DNA of 64,000 nt. Origin: Ruminococcus sp. Its GTDB lineage: Bacteria; Bacillota; Clostridia; Oscillospirales; Ruminococcaceae. This document shows, piece after piece, positions 34,319-41,137 of this stretch. The notes beneath the pieces are model-generated. The model did not search any database and was not told the origin of the DNA. It saw only the letters and a program-made list of their open reading frames with translations. How positions within the stretch are numbered: the first letter of the stretch is position 1; every line of letters begins with the position of its first letter. The stretch spans positions 1 through 64,000 of the forward strand of contig JAFZRF010000045.1 of the NCBI GenBank assembly GCA_017620025.1. The letters run 5' to 3'. Position numbers and translations under genes: made by a program.

Positions 34319-36283
34319 TCACTTTCCGAGATCTGATATACAGCCTATGAAGGCGGGGATATCGTTCTCGTCAACGATCATGTATACGAAAGGTCTTTCA
34401 AGGAAGATATAGATGTCTCTCGGAGGATTAGGGTCGATGCCGGATGCAACGGCTGTTATCACAGCAGTTGCTGCTGCTGCCTTTGTACCTTTTTCCGAGA
34501 GCTCGATGTTGGTCTTCTGGATAACATCATCGATATAGATCGGATATCCGCCGTCAACATCTGCGATATTTGTGAAGTCAGCCTTCTCCTTATCGAATGC
34601 ATCACCCATACCGATTGCCTTGAGAGTATCCTTCATAGAGCAGGAGTACTGATAATCTAACTTGGGTATCATGGTATGTACAACGACATTGTCCATATCA
34701 CCGGGAGTCCTGAGCTGCTCGGAGAGCTTTCCGGGATCGATGGAGGCGATATACTCGTCAAGACTCATGCCCTCATCGGGAAGGATTCCTACGAACTTGT
34801 AATTGCCGGCGTAGTTCCTCTTGAAAGCAATAGCGTTGTCAAGTTCGTAATAGTTATTTGAATTGGAGTAGAGACCTCTGATGGATCTTTCTGTACCGTC
34901 CTCGGTGGTGAATGTCGCATAGCCGTCGGAGTTGTACTTGGAAGCCCAGTCAGCCTCGAAGTAGAGCGTATTTACAAGAGTCATGCAGGCATTCGGATCA
35001 TCGAACATATTCCTGTTGTCAAGAAGCTTCGGTATCATGCCGTTGGTGTGCTGATTTACCCAGCTGTTGATATCGTCTACTGTAGTTTCATCGTAAACCG
35101 ACTTGTATATCTCGGAGCTGAAATACTTCTTGTTCTTCTCAAGGAAGCTGTCGTGTACGTTGAACCAGTCTGCATCCCTGAACCATATGGAGTTTGCAAT
35201 GTTCACGGTCTCCTTCTTTGAAGAGGGAAGGTTCTGTATGAAGTATGCAAAGTACTCGTTGAGCTCTTCGAGTGAAAGATCGTTTCCGAGCACCTTCTCC
35301 ATCTCTGCAAGGGTATTGCTGTCTGCGCCGTTTGCAGTCATTGTGAGGGCTGCGGAGGCAGAGAGAGGAGATATGAGCATCTTGTCCTTATTGGTAGTCT
35401 CGTCGGATTTCAGCTGCTGGAGCATCTTTATACCGAGGTTCATCTGTGATGCCGCGAACTGCTCGCTGGGTTTCGTTCCGCTTTCAGCCTTTATCTGCAC
35501 CTTGTCGTCAAGGCGTATGCTTCCGATGTCTGAAGGAGTGTTGAATCTGTCCTCTGCACCGAGAAGGTAAGCACTCAGCTCGCTGAGATCGCTTTCGGTA
35601 ATGCTGCCGTCGTTGTCGATATCGGCACATTTCTTCTGTTCTGTGCTGAGCTTTTCATCGACGCCTGTATTGAGCGCTTCACGGAGGAGCACCATATCAA
35701 AGGTATCGATAACGCCGTCGTCATTGACATCGCCTATCAGGTGCGAGCCGGGTATCTTTACACATTTTACTGCTGCTACCCGGGTAAGACTGTTGAGGAT
35801 TTCTTTCTGGTCTTCAATGCCTGAGAAGTCCTGGTCTGTGATGAAGGTGATGTCCACATAGTTGTTCTTTGAGAACTCAGAGAGCATCGTGTAGGCATCC
35901 TGCCGCCTTTCGGATAATTTGTCATCAAAGCATATACCGGGGATGATCTGTATTTCATGATTATGTGAATAGTAATAAAGATTGTCAGTCAGGTAGATCG
36001 CATCAGCCTCAAAGGGAAAGTCTTCACTGGGATCGATATTATCCGGCCATACGTCCATGCCTGTGAAGATGACGTTGTGCAGTGTTACCTCATACTGTGG
36101 TTTTTGTATGATCTCCTCATCAAAGTCTTCATCTTCGGAGCCGACCTCCGCTGTATCAACGTCTGATTCAACAGCGTATGCGGTATAGGGTACAGCGGGA
36201 AGAGCAGGGCAGACTGCTCCGGCGAGCACGGCTGATGCGAGGATACCCGACAGCAGCCTTAACTGATGTGTGATTTTTTTCAT
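34319..36283 (-). CDS. Secreted serpin with internal dockerin
   Basis: A 654-residue secreted protease inhibitor with signal peptide (about 1-37), a region of unknown fold (about 38-180), a dockerin (183-243) and a complete serpin domain (about 265-654). The dockerin has two full Ca loops, DVNDDGVIDTFD and DIDNDGSITESD. The reactive loop has the inhibitory hinge EKGTKAAAAT (597-606; small residues P15-P9). Counting from the hinge puts P1-P1' near Ala613-Ser614, which would suit elastase-like proteases. The domain ends with the usual ERPFVYMIVD and IPAFIG strands. It likely shields cellulosome proteins from proteases, as described for clostridial and ruminococcal serpin-dockerin proteins. The dockerin is unlike those of the GH5 enzymes. 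Confidence 0.92.
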   Translation of the reverse strand: MKKITHQLRLLSGILASAVLAGAVCPALPAVPYTAYAVESDVDTAEVGSEDEDFDEEIIQKPQYEVTLHNVIFTGMDVWPDNIDPSEDFPFEADAIYLTDNLYYYSHNHEIQIIPGICFDDKLSERRQDAYTMLSEFSKNNYVDITFITDQDFSGIEDQKEILNSLTRVAAVKCVKIPGSHLIGDVNDDGVIDTFDMVLLREALNTGVDEKLSTEQKKCADIDNDGSITESDLSELSAYLLGAEDRFNTPSDIGSIRLDDKVQIKAESGTKPSEQFAASQMNLGIKMLQQLKSDETTNKDKMLISPLSASAALTMTANGADSNTLAEMEKVLGNDLSLEELNEYFAYFIQNLPSSKKETVNIANSIWFRDADWFNVHDSFLEKNKKYFSSEIYKSVYDETTVDDINSWVNQHTNGMIPKLLDNRNMFDDPNACMTLVNTLYFEADWASKYNSDGYATFTTEDGTERSIRGLYSNSNNYYELDNAIAFKRNYAGNYKFVGILPDEGMSLDEYIASIDPGKLSEQLRTPGDMDNVVVHTMIPKLDYQYSCSMKDTLKAIGMGDAFDKEKADFTNIADVDGGYPIYIDDVIQKTNIELSEKGTKAAAATAVITAVASGIDPNPPRDIYIFLERPFVYMIVDENDIPAFIGCISDLGK

Positions 36284-36331
36284 GGTTCATTACCCCTTTC
36301 ATGTTATGTCAGGTCATATCCTGTTGGTAAA

Positions 36332-36360
36332 ATCATAACATATAAACCGGCCGAAGTCAA
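36332..36360 (-). promoter_or_regulatory. Serpin gene promoter
   Basis: On the minus strand TTGACT (36355-36360) and TATGAT (36332-36337) are 17 bp apart. Confidence 0.75.
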
Positions 36361-36453
36361 CGTAATACAGGCTTTGTTTACAAAACGGCCTGAATAATTA
36401 TCATTTTGCACAATACGCCGGAAGATGTTTTGTAGGATAATACAACAGAAAAA

Positions 36454-36494
36454 GCGGCGTCCCCGGACGGACAGTGCCGACCGGAAGACGCCGC
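36454..36494 (-). terminator. Terminator of the 106-residue protein gene
   Basis: On the minus strand GCGGCGTC pairs with GACGCCGC around a 25-nt interior and is followed by TTTTT. Confidence 0.75.
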
Positions 36495-36504
36495 TGCAGA
36501 GGAG

Positions 36505-36825
36505 TCAGACAACATTGTATCTCATGAGATACTCATCATAGCCCTTGCTTGTAAGGCCTATGATACGGTAATCTTTTTTCTGTGCCACATAGAGGATCTT
36601 GATTATATCCCTTGCAACGAGTATATGAATAGCGCTCAGGATAGCCTCTCTAGGACAGTTGTCGGATTCAAGCTTTTCAAAAACATCCTTCAGCCATATA
36701 TTCTTTGTTTCATCGTCTGTTTCGATAGTTATTACATCACTTGGTGAGATTGCGCCTTCCTTGAAGTGAAGGTTCTGAAATGTGTAGTCAAGGATATTCC
36801 AGTAGCATTCTTTGTTTAGTATCAT
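36505..36825 (-). CDS. Small winged-helix-like protein
   Basis: A 106-residue soluble protein of predicted helix-helix-helix-strand-strand layout ending in YRIIGLTSKGYDEYLMRY. The 'i.gLT.kG.e.l' ending recalls DUF2513-type winged-helix proteins. It could bind DNA, but nothing catalytic or clearly DNA-specific is visible. It has its own promoter (TTGATT, 17 bp, TATAAT) and terminator and lies downstream of the Ro60 gene on the same strand. The link to Ro60 is positional only. Confidence 0.6.
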   Translation of the reverse strand: MILNKECYWNILDYTFQNLHFKEGAISPSDVITIETDDETKNIWLKDVFEKLESDNCPREAILSAIHILVARDIIKILYVAQKKDYRIIGLTSKGYDEYLMRYNVV

Positions 36826-36848
36826 AAAGTAACACCCCTTTCAAAGAC

Positions 36849-36877
36849 ATTATAACGTAAAAAAATATAAAAATCAA
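36849..36877 (-). promoter_or_regulatory. Promoter of the 106-residue protein gene
   Basis: On the minus strand TTGATT (36872-36877) and consensus TATAAT (36849-36854) are 17 bp apart. Confidence 0.8.
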
Positions 36878-36988
36878 TAGATTCCAAAAAAATTTACAAA
36901 AAATACAAATATGTATGGTGCTTCTTGTGCAAAAAGTCGAGAACTCTCGGAAAAATTGTCAGTCTTTCAAGAATCCTTAGCTCTATCA

Positions 36989-37048
36989 GGGGACGCCTTC
37001 ACTTGCAAGGCGTCCCCTCTTCCAAAACAGTCCCCCGGACTGTTTTGG
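36989..37048. repeat. Two perfect hairpins in tandem
   Basis: GGGGACGCCTT/AAGGCGTCCCC (11 bp, 36989-37017) and CCAAAACAGTCC/GGACTGTTTTGG (12 bp, 37022-37048) stand side by side. With the repeat at 37082-37160 they fill most of the gap between the Ro60 locus and the gene at 36505-36825; no reading frame is credible. Confidence 0.65.
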
Positions 37049-37081
37049 AATTCACCCCTTGCGAAGCGCCCTGCGGATAAA

Positions 37082-37160
37082 TGCGGGGCGTTGCCCCACA
37101 CCCTACCAGAGGCTCTGCCTCTGGACTCCGCTAAAGGGGCAAAGCCCCTTTAGAATCCCA
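37082..37160 (-). repeat. Multi-hairpin repeat, short form B (inverted)
   Basis: Read on the minus strand it matches the element at 34191-34266 block by block: GGGATTC, CTAAAGGGGC...GCCCCTTTAG, CGGAGTC, CAGAGGC...GCCTCTG, GGGTGTGGGG. The two copies thus flank the serpin and winged-helix genes as inverted repeats. Confidence 0.7.
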
Positions 37161-37225
37161 GACTTTTAAAAAAAGGTGCTTTTCTGACAAACAGAGGGCT
37201 CCCGAAGGAGCACTTTGATATAGCT

Positions 37226-37296
37226 ATGGTGAGAATAACCGCCGGAGTAGGGATTTCAATTCTGAGTTGAAGTAACTCCGGTCGCCGCTTCACCAT
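37226..37296 (-). ncRNA. Minimal Y-RNA-like RNA downstream of ro60
   Basis: This 71-nt unit starts six bases after the Ro60 stop codon. On the minus strand ATGGTGA pairs with TCACCAT. An internal loop follows (AGCGGCGA on the 5' side, TTATTC on the 3' side), then a 7-bp stem CCGGAGT/ACTCCGG, TTAC-type linker, and one hairpin TTCAA-CTCAGAA-TTGAA (5 bp, 7-nt loop). The loop motifs and the GTTACTTC after stem 2 match the upstream copies at 39141-39516, while the stems differ in sequence but keep pairing. It lacks the second and third arms of those copies. Confidence 0.7.
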
Positions 37297-37301
37297 AATA
37301 T

Positions 37302-38957
37302 TTACTGACGTGCGGCCTCGACAGCATCCCACTGAGCTATATAGTCAGCGGCGAAGCTTATCTCCTTGCCTGTCCAGCCGGTGAGCATTGCACACCTGTA
37401 GGACATCTGGGGAACGAGGACGTTGTTATAGCCGGCAGTCTGAACCGAGAATACGTTCACCCTGGGGTTCACCTTTCTTCGGTATTCCTGTATCAGCTTG
37501 TACACGTTTATGTATCCGGGACGTGTAAATCCATTGCGGGGACGGAAGTCTGCGCCGAAGCTGTACTCTCCGGTATACTCCTCCTTGTCGGCAGCTGTGC
37601 CGTAGAGGCCGCCTGTGCCTGCCTGCTGGTCGGAGAATATGAAGATGTTGTCGTAGTGGGCCTTCTTCCTTATGGCGTTGCGGAAGAACTTCCAGATACC
37701 GCCTTCGGTAGAACCGCCGACGTCACGGTAGCCGTTGGCGTCTATCTCCCTTGCCTGTGACAGGGTACCGTTTCTCTTCGATACGGGGAATATGCGGAGC
37801 TCGTCGCCGAACTTGCCGACATAACCCTCATCGGAGCACTTTGCAGCTATGACTGCAGAGAGGTTGTCGATATTTGCAACGGTAACTGTGCCGTACTCCG
37901 AGTTGAAGCAGCCCCATGCAGAGCCGGAGTTGTCGGAAAGGCACATAGTCCTGCCCTTGAGATGAGGGAGGTTGCCGACAGCTATATCCATGCACTCCTC
38001 GAGAGCATCGAGTATGTACTGCTGGTGGTGTATGTCCTGAGCCTTCTTGACAGTACGGTATGCGGACTCATAGCGGAAGGGGAACTGCCTTCCGTCGGGA
38101 ACGCCGTTCTTTACCTCTTCCATGTACTCACGGCATACCTCAGTGTCGTCTATCTCAGTGAACACGTTCACGATATTGCGGAGCATAGCCATGTGGCCGA
38201 GCTTCGTGGCCCTGAGGATATCAGCCCATGACATACCGGCAGAGCGCTTCTGCTCCCAGGTCTGCTCAGTCTCGCCGACCTCAACGGTACCTGTCCGCAT
38301 CAGCTCGTCTATAACAGGTGAATTTGCGTGTACAAGGCGTACTGTATTGATCATGCCTATCTCAGCGTTCTTGTACTTGTTCACCTGATATCTGCCGAGT
38401 GCAGAGAGACGTGCAGATATGGAGCGCTTAAGGACTGAGGGCATCTTTTCCTTGCTGCCCTTATTTGTATAGAGGTAGTAAGTCGCCTGAACGGCAGGCT
38501 CATCGGCTCTCTGCATGACCTTTGCCTGTATCTCAGCGAACTTGCCGGGGTTCTTCTCAGTCCACTCCTTACGCGCGGGGTGGAGGGCTGCACGCACCAT
38601 TATGACCTGAGGGTTCAGGCGCATATTGTAGGTGCTTCTCAGCTCTGCGGCCATTTCGAGTACAGCGCCGAAGTCGTATTCGAGTGCGGTATCGATCGCC
38701 TCTGTGAAGATCTCTGTTGTGGACTTGCCGTCATATGCAGCGAGTATGCCGTCTGTTATTATGCCGGACTCGGGAACGAATATACCGTCCCTTATGTCAT
38801 TGCGGTAGTAAGAGGGCTCGCCGAAAACAGAGGAAGCAGCGATCATGCGCAGTGTCTCAACCGGATCGAGTGTATAGCACTCTCCGCCCATGAAGTTGGT
38901 AACTGTCTTCTCTGTCTTGTTCTGCATATTCTCAACAGCCTTTGATAATCTGCTCAT
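37302..38957 (-). CDS. Ro60/TROVE RNA-binding protein
   Basis: A 551-residue bacterial Ro60 orthologue. The N-terminal TROVE domain (about 1-330) is a HEAT-repeat ring that binds single-stranded RNA ends and Y RNAs. Residues about 335-551 form a von Willebrand A domain with a MIDAS site DNSGS (342-346). Bacterial Ro60 proteins (Rsr) work with Y RNAs in rRNA maturation, RNA degradation with PNPase, and stress survival. Here the coding region follows four structured RNA units on the same strand and is followed by a fifth. AAGGAGG stands before the ATG. RtcB or PNPase genes, frequent neighbours elsewhere, are not adjacent. Confidence 0.93.
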   Translation of the reverse strand: MSRLSKAVENMQNKTEKTVTNFMGGECYTLDPVETLRMIAASSVFGEPSYYRNDIRDGIFVPESGIITDGILAAYDGKSTTEIFTEAIDTALEYDFGAVLEMAAELRSTYNMRLNPQVIMVRAALHPARKEWTEKNPGKFAEIQAKVMQRADEPAVQATYYLYTNKGSKEKMPSVLKRSISARLSALGRYQVNKYKNAEIGMINTVRLVHANSPVIDELMRTGTVEVGETEQTWEQKRSAGMSWADILRATKLGHMAMLRNIVNVFTEIDDTEVCREYMEEVKNGVPDGRQFPFRYESAYRTVKKAQDIHHQQYILDALEECMDIAVGNLPHLKGRTMCLSDNSGSAWGCFNSEYGTVTVANIDNLSAVIAAKCSDEGYVGKFGDELRIFPVSKRNGTLSQAREIDANGYRDVGGSTEGGIWKFFRNAIRKKAHYDNIFIFSDQQAGTGGLYGTAADKEEYTGEYSFGADFRPRNGFTRPGYINVYKLIQEYRRKVNPRVNVFSVQTAGYNNVLVPQMSYRCAMLTGWTGKEISFAADYIAQWDAVEAARQ

Positions 38958-38990
38958 TGTTGTTTCCTCCTTGGTATCAAAATAATAACT

Positions 38991-39129
38991 CTCCGGGAAT
39001 ACCGGACACGGTCAAAAATTCTAAGATGCCGGAGACCGGCTTTTATGAGCAGCATAGCTGCGTGGCATTCCGTTTCCGCAATGCCCATAAATAAAATCCT
39101 CTGAAGTAACCGTATACCCTGCGCCGGAG
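38991..39129 (-). ncRNA. Divergent, longer Y-RNA-like RNA next to ro60
   Basis: This 139-nt unit ends 34 nt before the Ro60 start codon. On the minus strand CTCCGG pairs with CCGGAG, and after an internal loop ACGGT pairs with ACCGT, followed by the shared TTACTTC. The 3' loop has GTATTC, close to the TTATTC of the other copies. Inside, TTTTAT/ATAAAA encloses two hairpins (GGCATT...AATGCC and GCAGC-TAT-GCTGC), and a third hairpin GCCGG-TCT-CCGGC follows. It shares the plan but little sequence with the other copies. Confidence 0.6.
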
Positions 39130-39140
39130 AGTTTTTCCGG

Positions 39141-39243
39141 CAGAGACTGAGAATAAAAGAAACGGGTAAGCACCTTGCGGTGCATGGTTTCATTCTAAAG
39201 TGACAGTTTAGCGAAGTAACCGTTTCTGCTGCTTCAGTCCCTG
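39141..39243 (-). ncRNA. Y-RNA-like RNA repeat, copy lacking one arm
   Basis: This 103-nt copy has the outer stem CAGGGACTGA/TCAGTCTCTG (one G-U pair), the internal loop, stem GAAACGG/CCGTTTC, arm CTAAA-CTGTCAC-TTTAG and arm GCACC-GCAA-GGTGC. The middle arm present in the two sister copies has been lost cleanly. The change in the 7-nt loop of the first arm leaves the stem intact. Confidence 0.72.
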
Positions 39244-39262
39244 TGCTGTGAGTTTTTTATGG

Positions 39263-39380
39263 CAGGGACTGAGAATAAAAGAAACGGGTCAGCACCTTGC
39301 GGTGCAGTCAGATGACGAGATCTGTTTCATTCTAAATCCTCAGTTTAGCGAAGTAACCGTTTCTGCTGCTTCGGTCCCTG
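39263..39380 (-). ncRNA. Y-RNA-like RNA repeat, full cloverleaf copy 2
   Basis: This 118-nt unit on the minus strand has an outer stem of 10 bp with one mismatch (CAGGGACCGA/TCAGTCCCTG), internal loop AGCAGCA opposite TTTTATTC, and a 7-bp stem GAAACGG/CCGTTTC. Three arms follow: CTAAA-CTGAGGA-TTTAG, CAGAT-CTCGTC-ATCTG and GCACC-GCAA-GGTGC. The 7-bp stem plus three 5-bp arms is tRNA-like in shape, but no T-loop sequence is present. The strand GGACCGAAGCAGCAG resembles the GGUCCGAAGGUAGUG Ro-binding strand of human Y1 as I recall it. Confidence 0.75.
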
Positions 39381-39398
39381 CAATGTTGATTTTTATGG

Positions 39399-39516
39399 CA
39401 GGGACTGAGAATAAAAGAAACGGGTTAGCACCTTGCGGTGCAGTCAGATGACGAGATCTGTTTCATTCTAAATTATCAGTTTAGCGAAGTAACCGTTTCT
39501 ACTGCTTCAGTCCCTG
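39399..39516 (-). ncRNA. Y-RNA-like RNA repeat, full cloverleaf copy 3
   Basis: This is the promoter-proximal 118-nt copy. The outer stem CAGGGACTGA/TCAGTCCCTG is perfect over 10 bp. The same internal loop, 7-bp stem and three arms as in the neighbouring copy are present; the first arm loop is CTGATAA. Short spacers of about 18-20 nt separate it from the next copy. It starts about 23 nt after the predicted transcription start. Confidence 0.75.
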
Positions 39517-39545
39517 TATTTGTTCTGTTCTCTTGAACTGTTATT

Positions 39546-39574
39546 ATTGTAGCACAGCTTTGTAAAAAAGTCAT
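39546..39574 (-). promoter_or_regulatory. Probable promoter of Y-like RNA array and ro60
   Basis: On the minus strand TACAAT (39546-39551) lies 17 bp from ATGACT (39569-39574). The -10 box is good and the -35 box weak. It places all four upstream RNA units in the 580-nt leader of the ro60 transcript. Confidence 0.55.
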
Positions 39575-39606
39575 ATAAAAAAATCTGCGAACACTTTTCC
39601 CGGGAT

Positions 39607-39635
39607 TTGACAATTTTAATTTCCTGTGTTAGAAT
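39607..39635 (+). promoter_or_regulatory. Promoter of MBL hydrolase gene
   Basis: TTGACA (39607-39612) and TAGAAT (39630-39635) are 17 bp apart. It is divergent from the ro60 promoter. Confidence 0.8.
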
Positions 39636-39668
39636 CAATGTACTACAGTACATCGGAGAAAAGGAAAT

Positions 39669-40400
39669 ATGAAAAAGGATACCATGATAAACAGACTTAT
39701 GCCGGCTGTCACCGACCGTGACAAGCCCCTCGGCGGTATACGCTATTACGCACAGGGCGGCATGACCTGCTATATAATAAGAGGAAAGAACGGAGACCTG
39801 CTTATTGATACCGGACTTTTCTATATACACAGCGGACTTGAGAAATGGCTGGAGGCTTACCGCATAAAGCATCTCTTCCTTACTCACGCCCACGCCGACC
39901 ATGACTGGAATGCAGCCGCGATACAGGCAAAGGGAGTGAAGATACTGCTCAGCGAGCGTGACAAAGGACTCAACAGGCATTACATGACGCAGCCCGTGAA
40001 GCCGACGTTCCCGAAGTACCGCTTCCGGAATCTTACACAGTGGGTAAACGGCAGTATATTCAGAAGCCCGGAATACAAGCCGGATATATACTTCACGGGC
40101 AGCGAGAGCGGGCTTTTGAAGAAACTCGGATATCCTGCGGAGATAGTTCCGCTTCCCGGACACACTTACGGCTCGGCAGGTCTGCTCAGCGGAAAGGTGC
40201 TCTACTGCGGCGATGCCTTCACGGCTTTGTGGAAGCGTCCGGATATCACTCCCCACGCCGTGAGCATCAGGGAGATGCGTTCCTCTCTCAGGCGCATACT
40301 TGAGATCTCTCCGGAATGGCTTGCCTGCGGGCACGGCCTCCCGCTGAGATTTGAAGAGGCACGTCCGGTGATAGAGGATTATCTCAGGAAAAGAGGATAA
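39669..40400 (+). CDS. MBL-fold metallo-hydrolase
   Basis: A 243-residue soluble protein with the metallo-beta-lactamase fold. Strand LLIDTGL is followed by the metal motif THAHADHDWN (about 72-81), then PLPGHTYGSAG (second metal His), LYCGDAF (bridging Asp) and a late ACGHG (last His). All ligands of a two-metal site are present. The substrate is unknown; glyoxalase II-like or other hydrolase functions are possible. AAAGGAAAT precedes the ATG. It is transcribed away from the Ro60 locus. Confidence 0.85.
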   Translation: MKKDTMINRLMPAVTDRDKPLGGIRYYAQGGMTCYIIRGKNGDLLIDTGLFYIHSGLEKWLEAYRIKHLFLTHAHADHDWNAAAIQAKGVKILLSERDKGLNRHYMTQPVKPTFPKYRFRNLTQWVNGSIFRSPEYKPDIYFTGSESGLLKKLGYPAEIVPLPGHTYGSAGLLSGKVLYCGDAFTALWKRPDITPHAVSIREMRSSLRRILEISPEWLACGHGLPLRFEEARPVIEDYLRKRG

Positions 40401-40573
40401 GTGCATACAGCCCGGAGAGGTTCGGAAGGACTGATCCGGGTTACTGATATTATTAAATGAAAAAATTATATAAACTTATGATACAACGGGATTCAATGCT
40501 GCGATAGTTATTTATGAAAGCACCTGATAAGGAACCGGTCGGGATGCAGATGACTGAAAAGGAGGACGTGAAA

Positions 40574-41125
40574 ATGATGGAAAGCAATAATACCGGGATG
40601 TCGCCGGGAGAGCTCCACAGACAGCTTATGGATCAGTACGGAAGGTATGTGTATACCATTATATATAATAAGCTCAGGAGCTGCGGAACAAAAGAGGACA
40701 TAGAGGAATGCTTCAGTGATGTGTTTGCAGATATGTTCACAGCCGCAGACAGAGAAGGAGCTGCCGCTGCCGGGAAGCTTGCCGGGACTATCGCAAAGCG
40801 CAGGGCTATCGATTATTACCGCAGGCTTTCAATAAGAAACAGCAGGAGCGCCGATATCAGCAGCGAAGAGCTTGAGGGTATACGCTCCGGCGTCAGCGTT
40901 GAGGAGATATCCGAGACTAATGACCTGAGGAGAATAATACTCGGGCTTATCGAGTCGCTCGGCGAGCCGGATTCGACCATAATCATACAGAAATACTACT
41001 ACGACCGCAAGTCAGCCGATATAGCAGAGACGCTGTCCATGAGCGCAGCCGCAGTAAGACTGAGAAGCTCAAGAGCACTGAAAAAGCTGAAATCTCTGCT
41101 TGCAGAGAAAGGTATCGCAGGATAA
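40574..41125 (+). CDS. ECF-type RNA polymerase sigma factor
   Basis: A 183-residue sigma-70 family protein. Region 2 is read in LMDQYGRYVYTIIYNKLRSC to AKRRAIDYYRRLSI (-10 recognition). Region 4 is read in SLGEPDSTIIIQKYYYDRKS to SAAAVRLRSSRALKKLKSLL (HTH for the -35 box). The internal ATG is chosen because AAGGAGG lies 8 nt before it; earlier in-frame ATGs have no such site. The next gene starts 12 nt after the stop and encodes a likely membrane anti-sigma factor. Confidence 0.87.
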   Translation: MMESNNTGMSPGELHRQLMDQYGRYVYTIIYNKLRSCGTKEDIEECFSDVFADMFTAADREGAAAAGKLAGTIAKRRAIDYYRRLSIRNSRSADISSEELEGIRSGVSVEEISETNDLRRIILGLIESLGEPDSTIIIQKYYYDRKSADIAETLSMSAAAVRLRSSRALKKLKSLLAEKGIAG

Positions 41126-41137
41126 GGAGGAGCGGAC

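Noticed and set aside
39248..39451. 67-residue open frame on the plus strand within the RNA repeats
   Set aside because: Its sequence is the repeat read as protein, it repeats itself, and it has no ribosome site.
39141..39516. CRISPR-like array of direct repeats
   Set aside because: The repeats are 103-118 nt, fold into complex structures and are separated by only about 20 nt of related sequence; no cas genes are near.
39141..39516. Tandem tRNA genes
   Set aside because: The 7-bp stem and three arms look like a cloverleaf, but there is no T-loop sequence, the arm loops are not of tRNA type throughout, and an extra outer stem encloses each unit.
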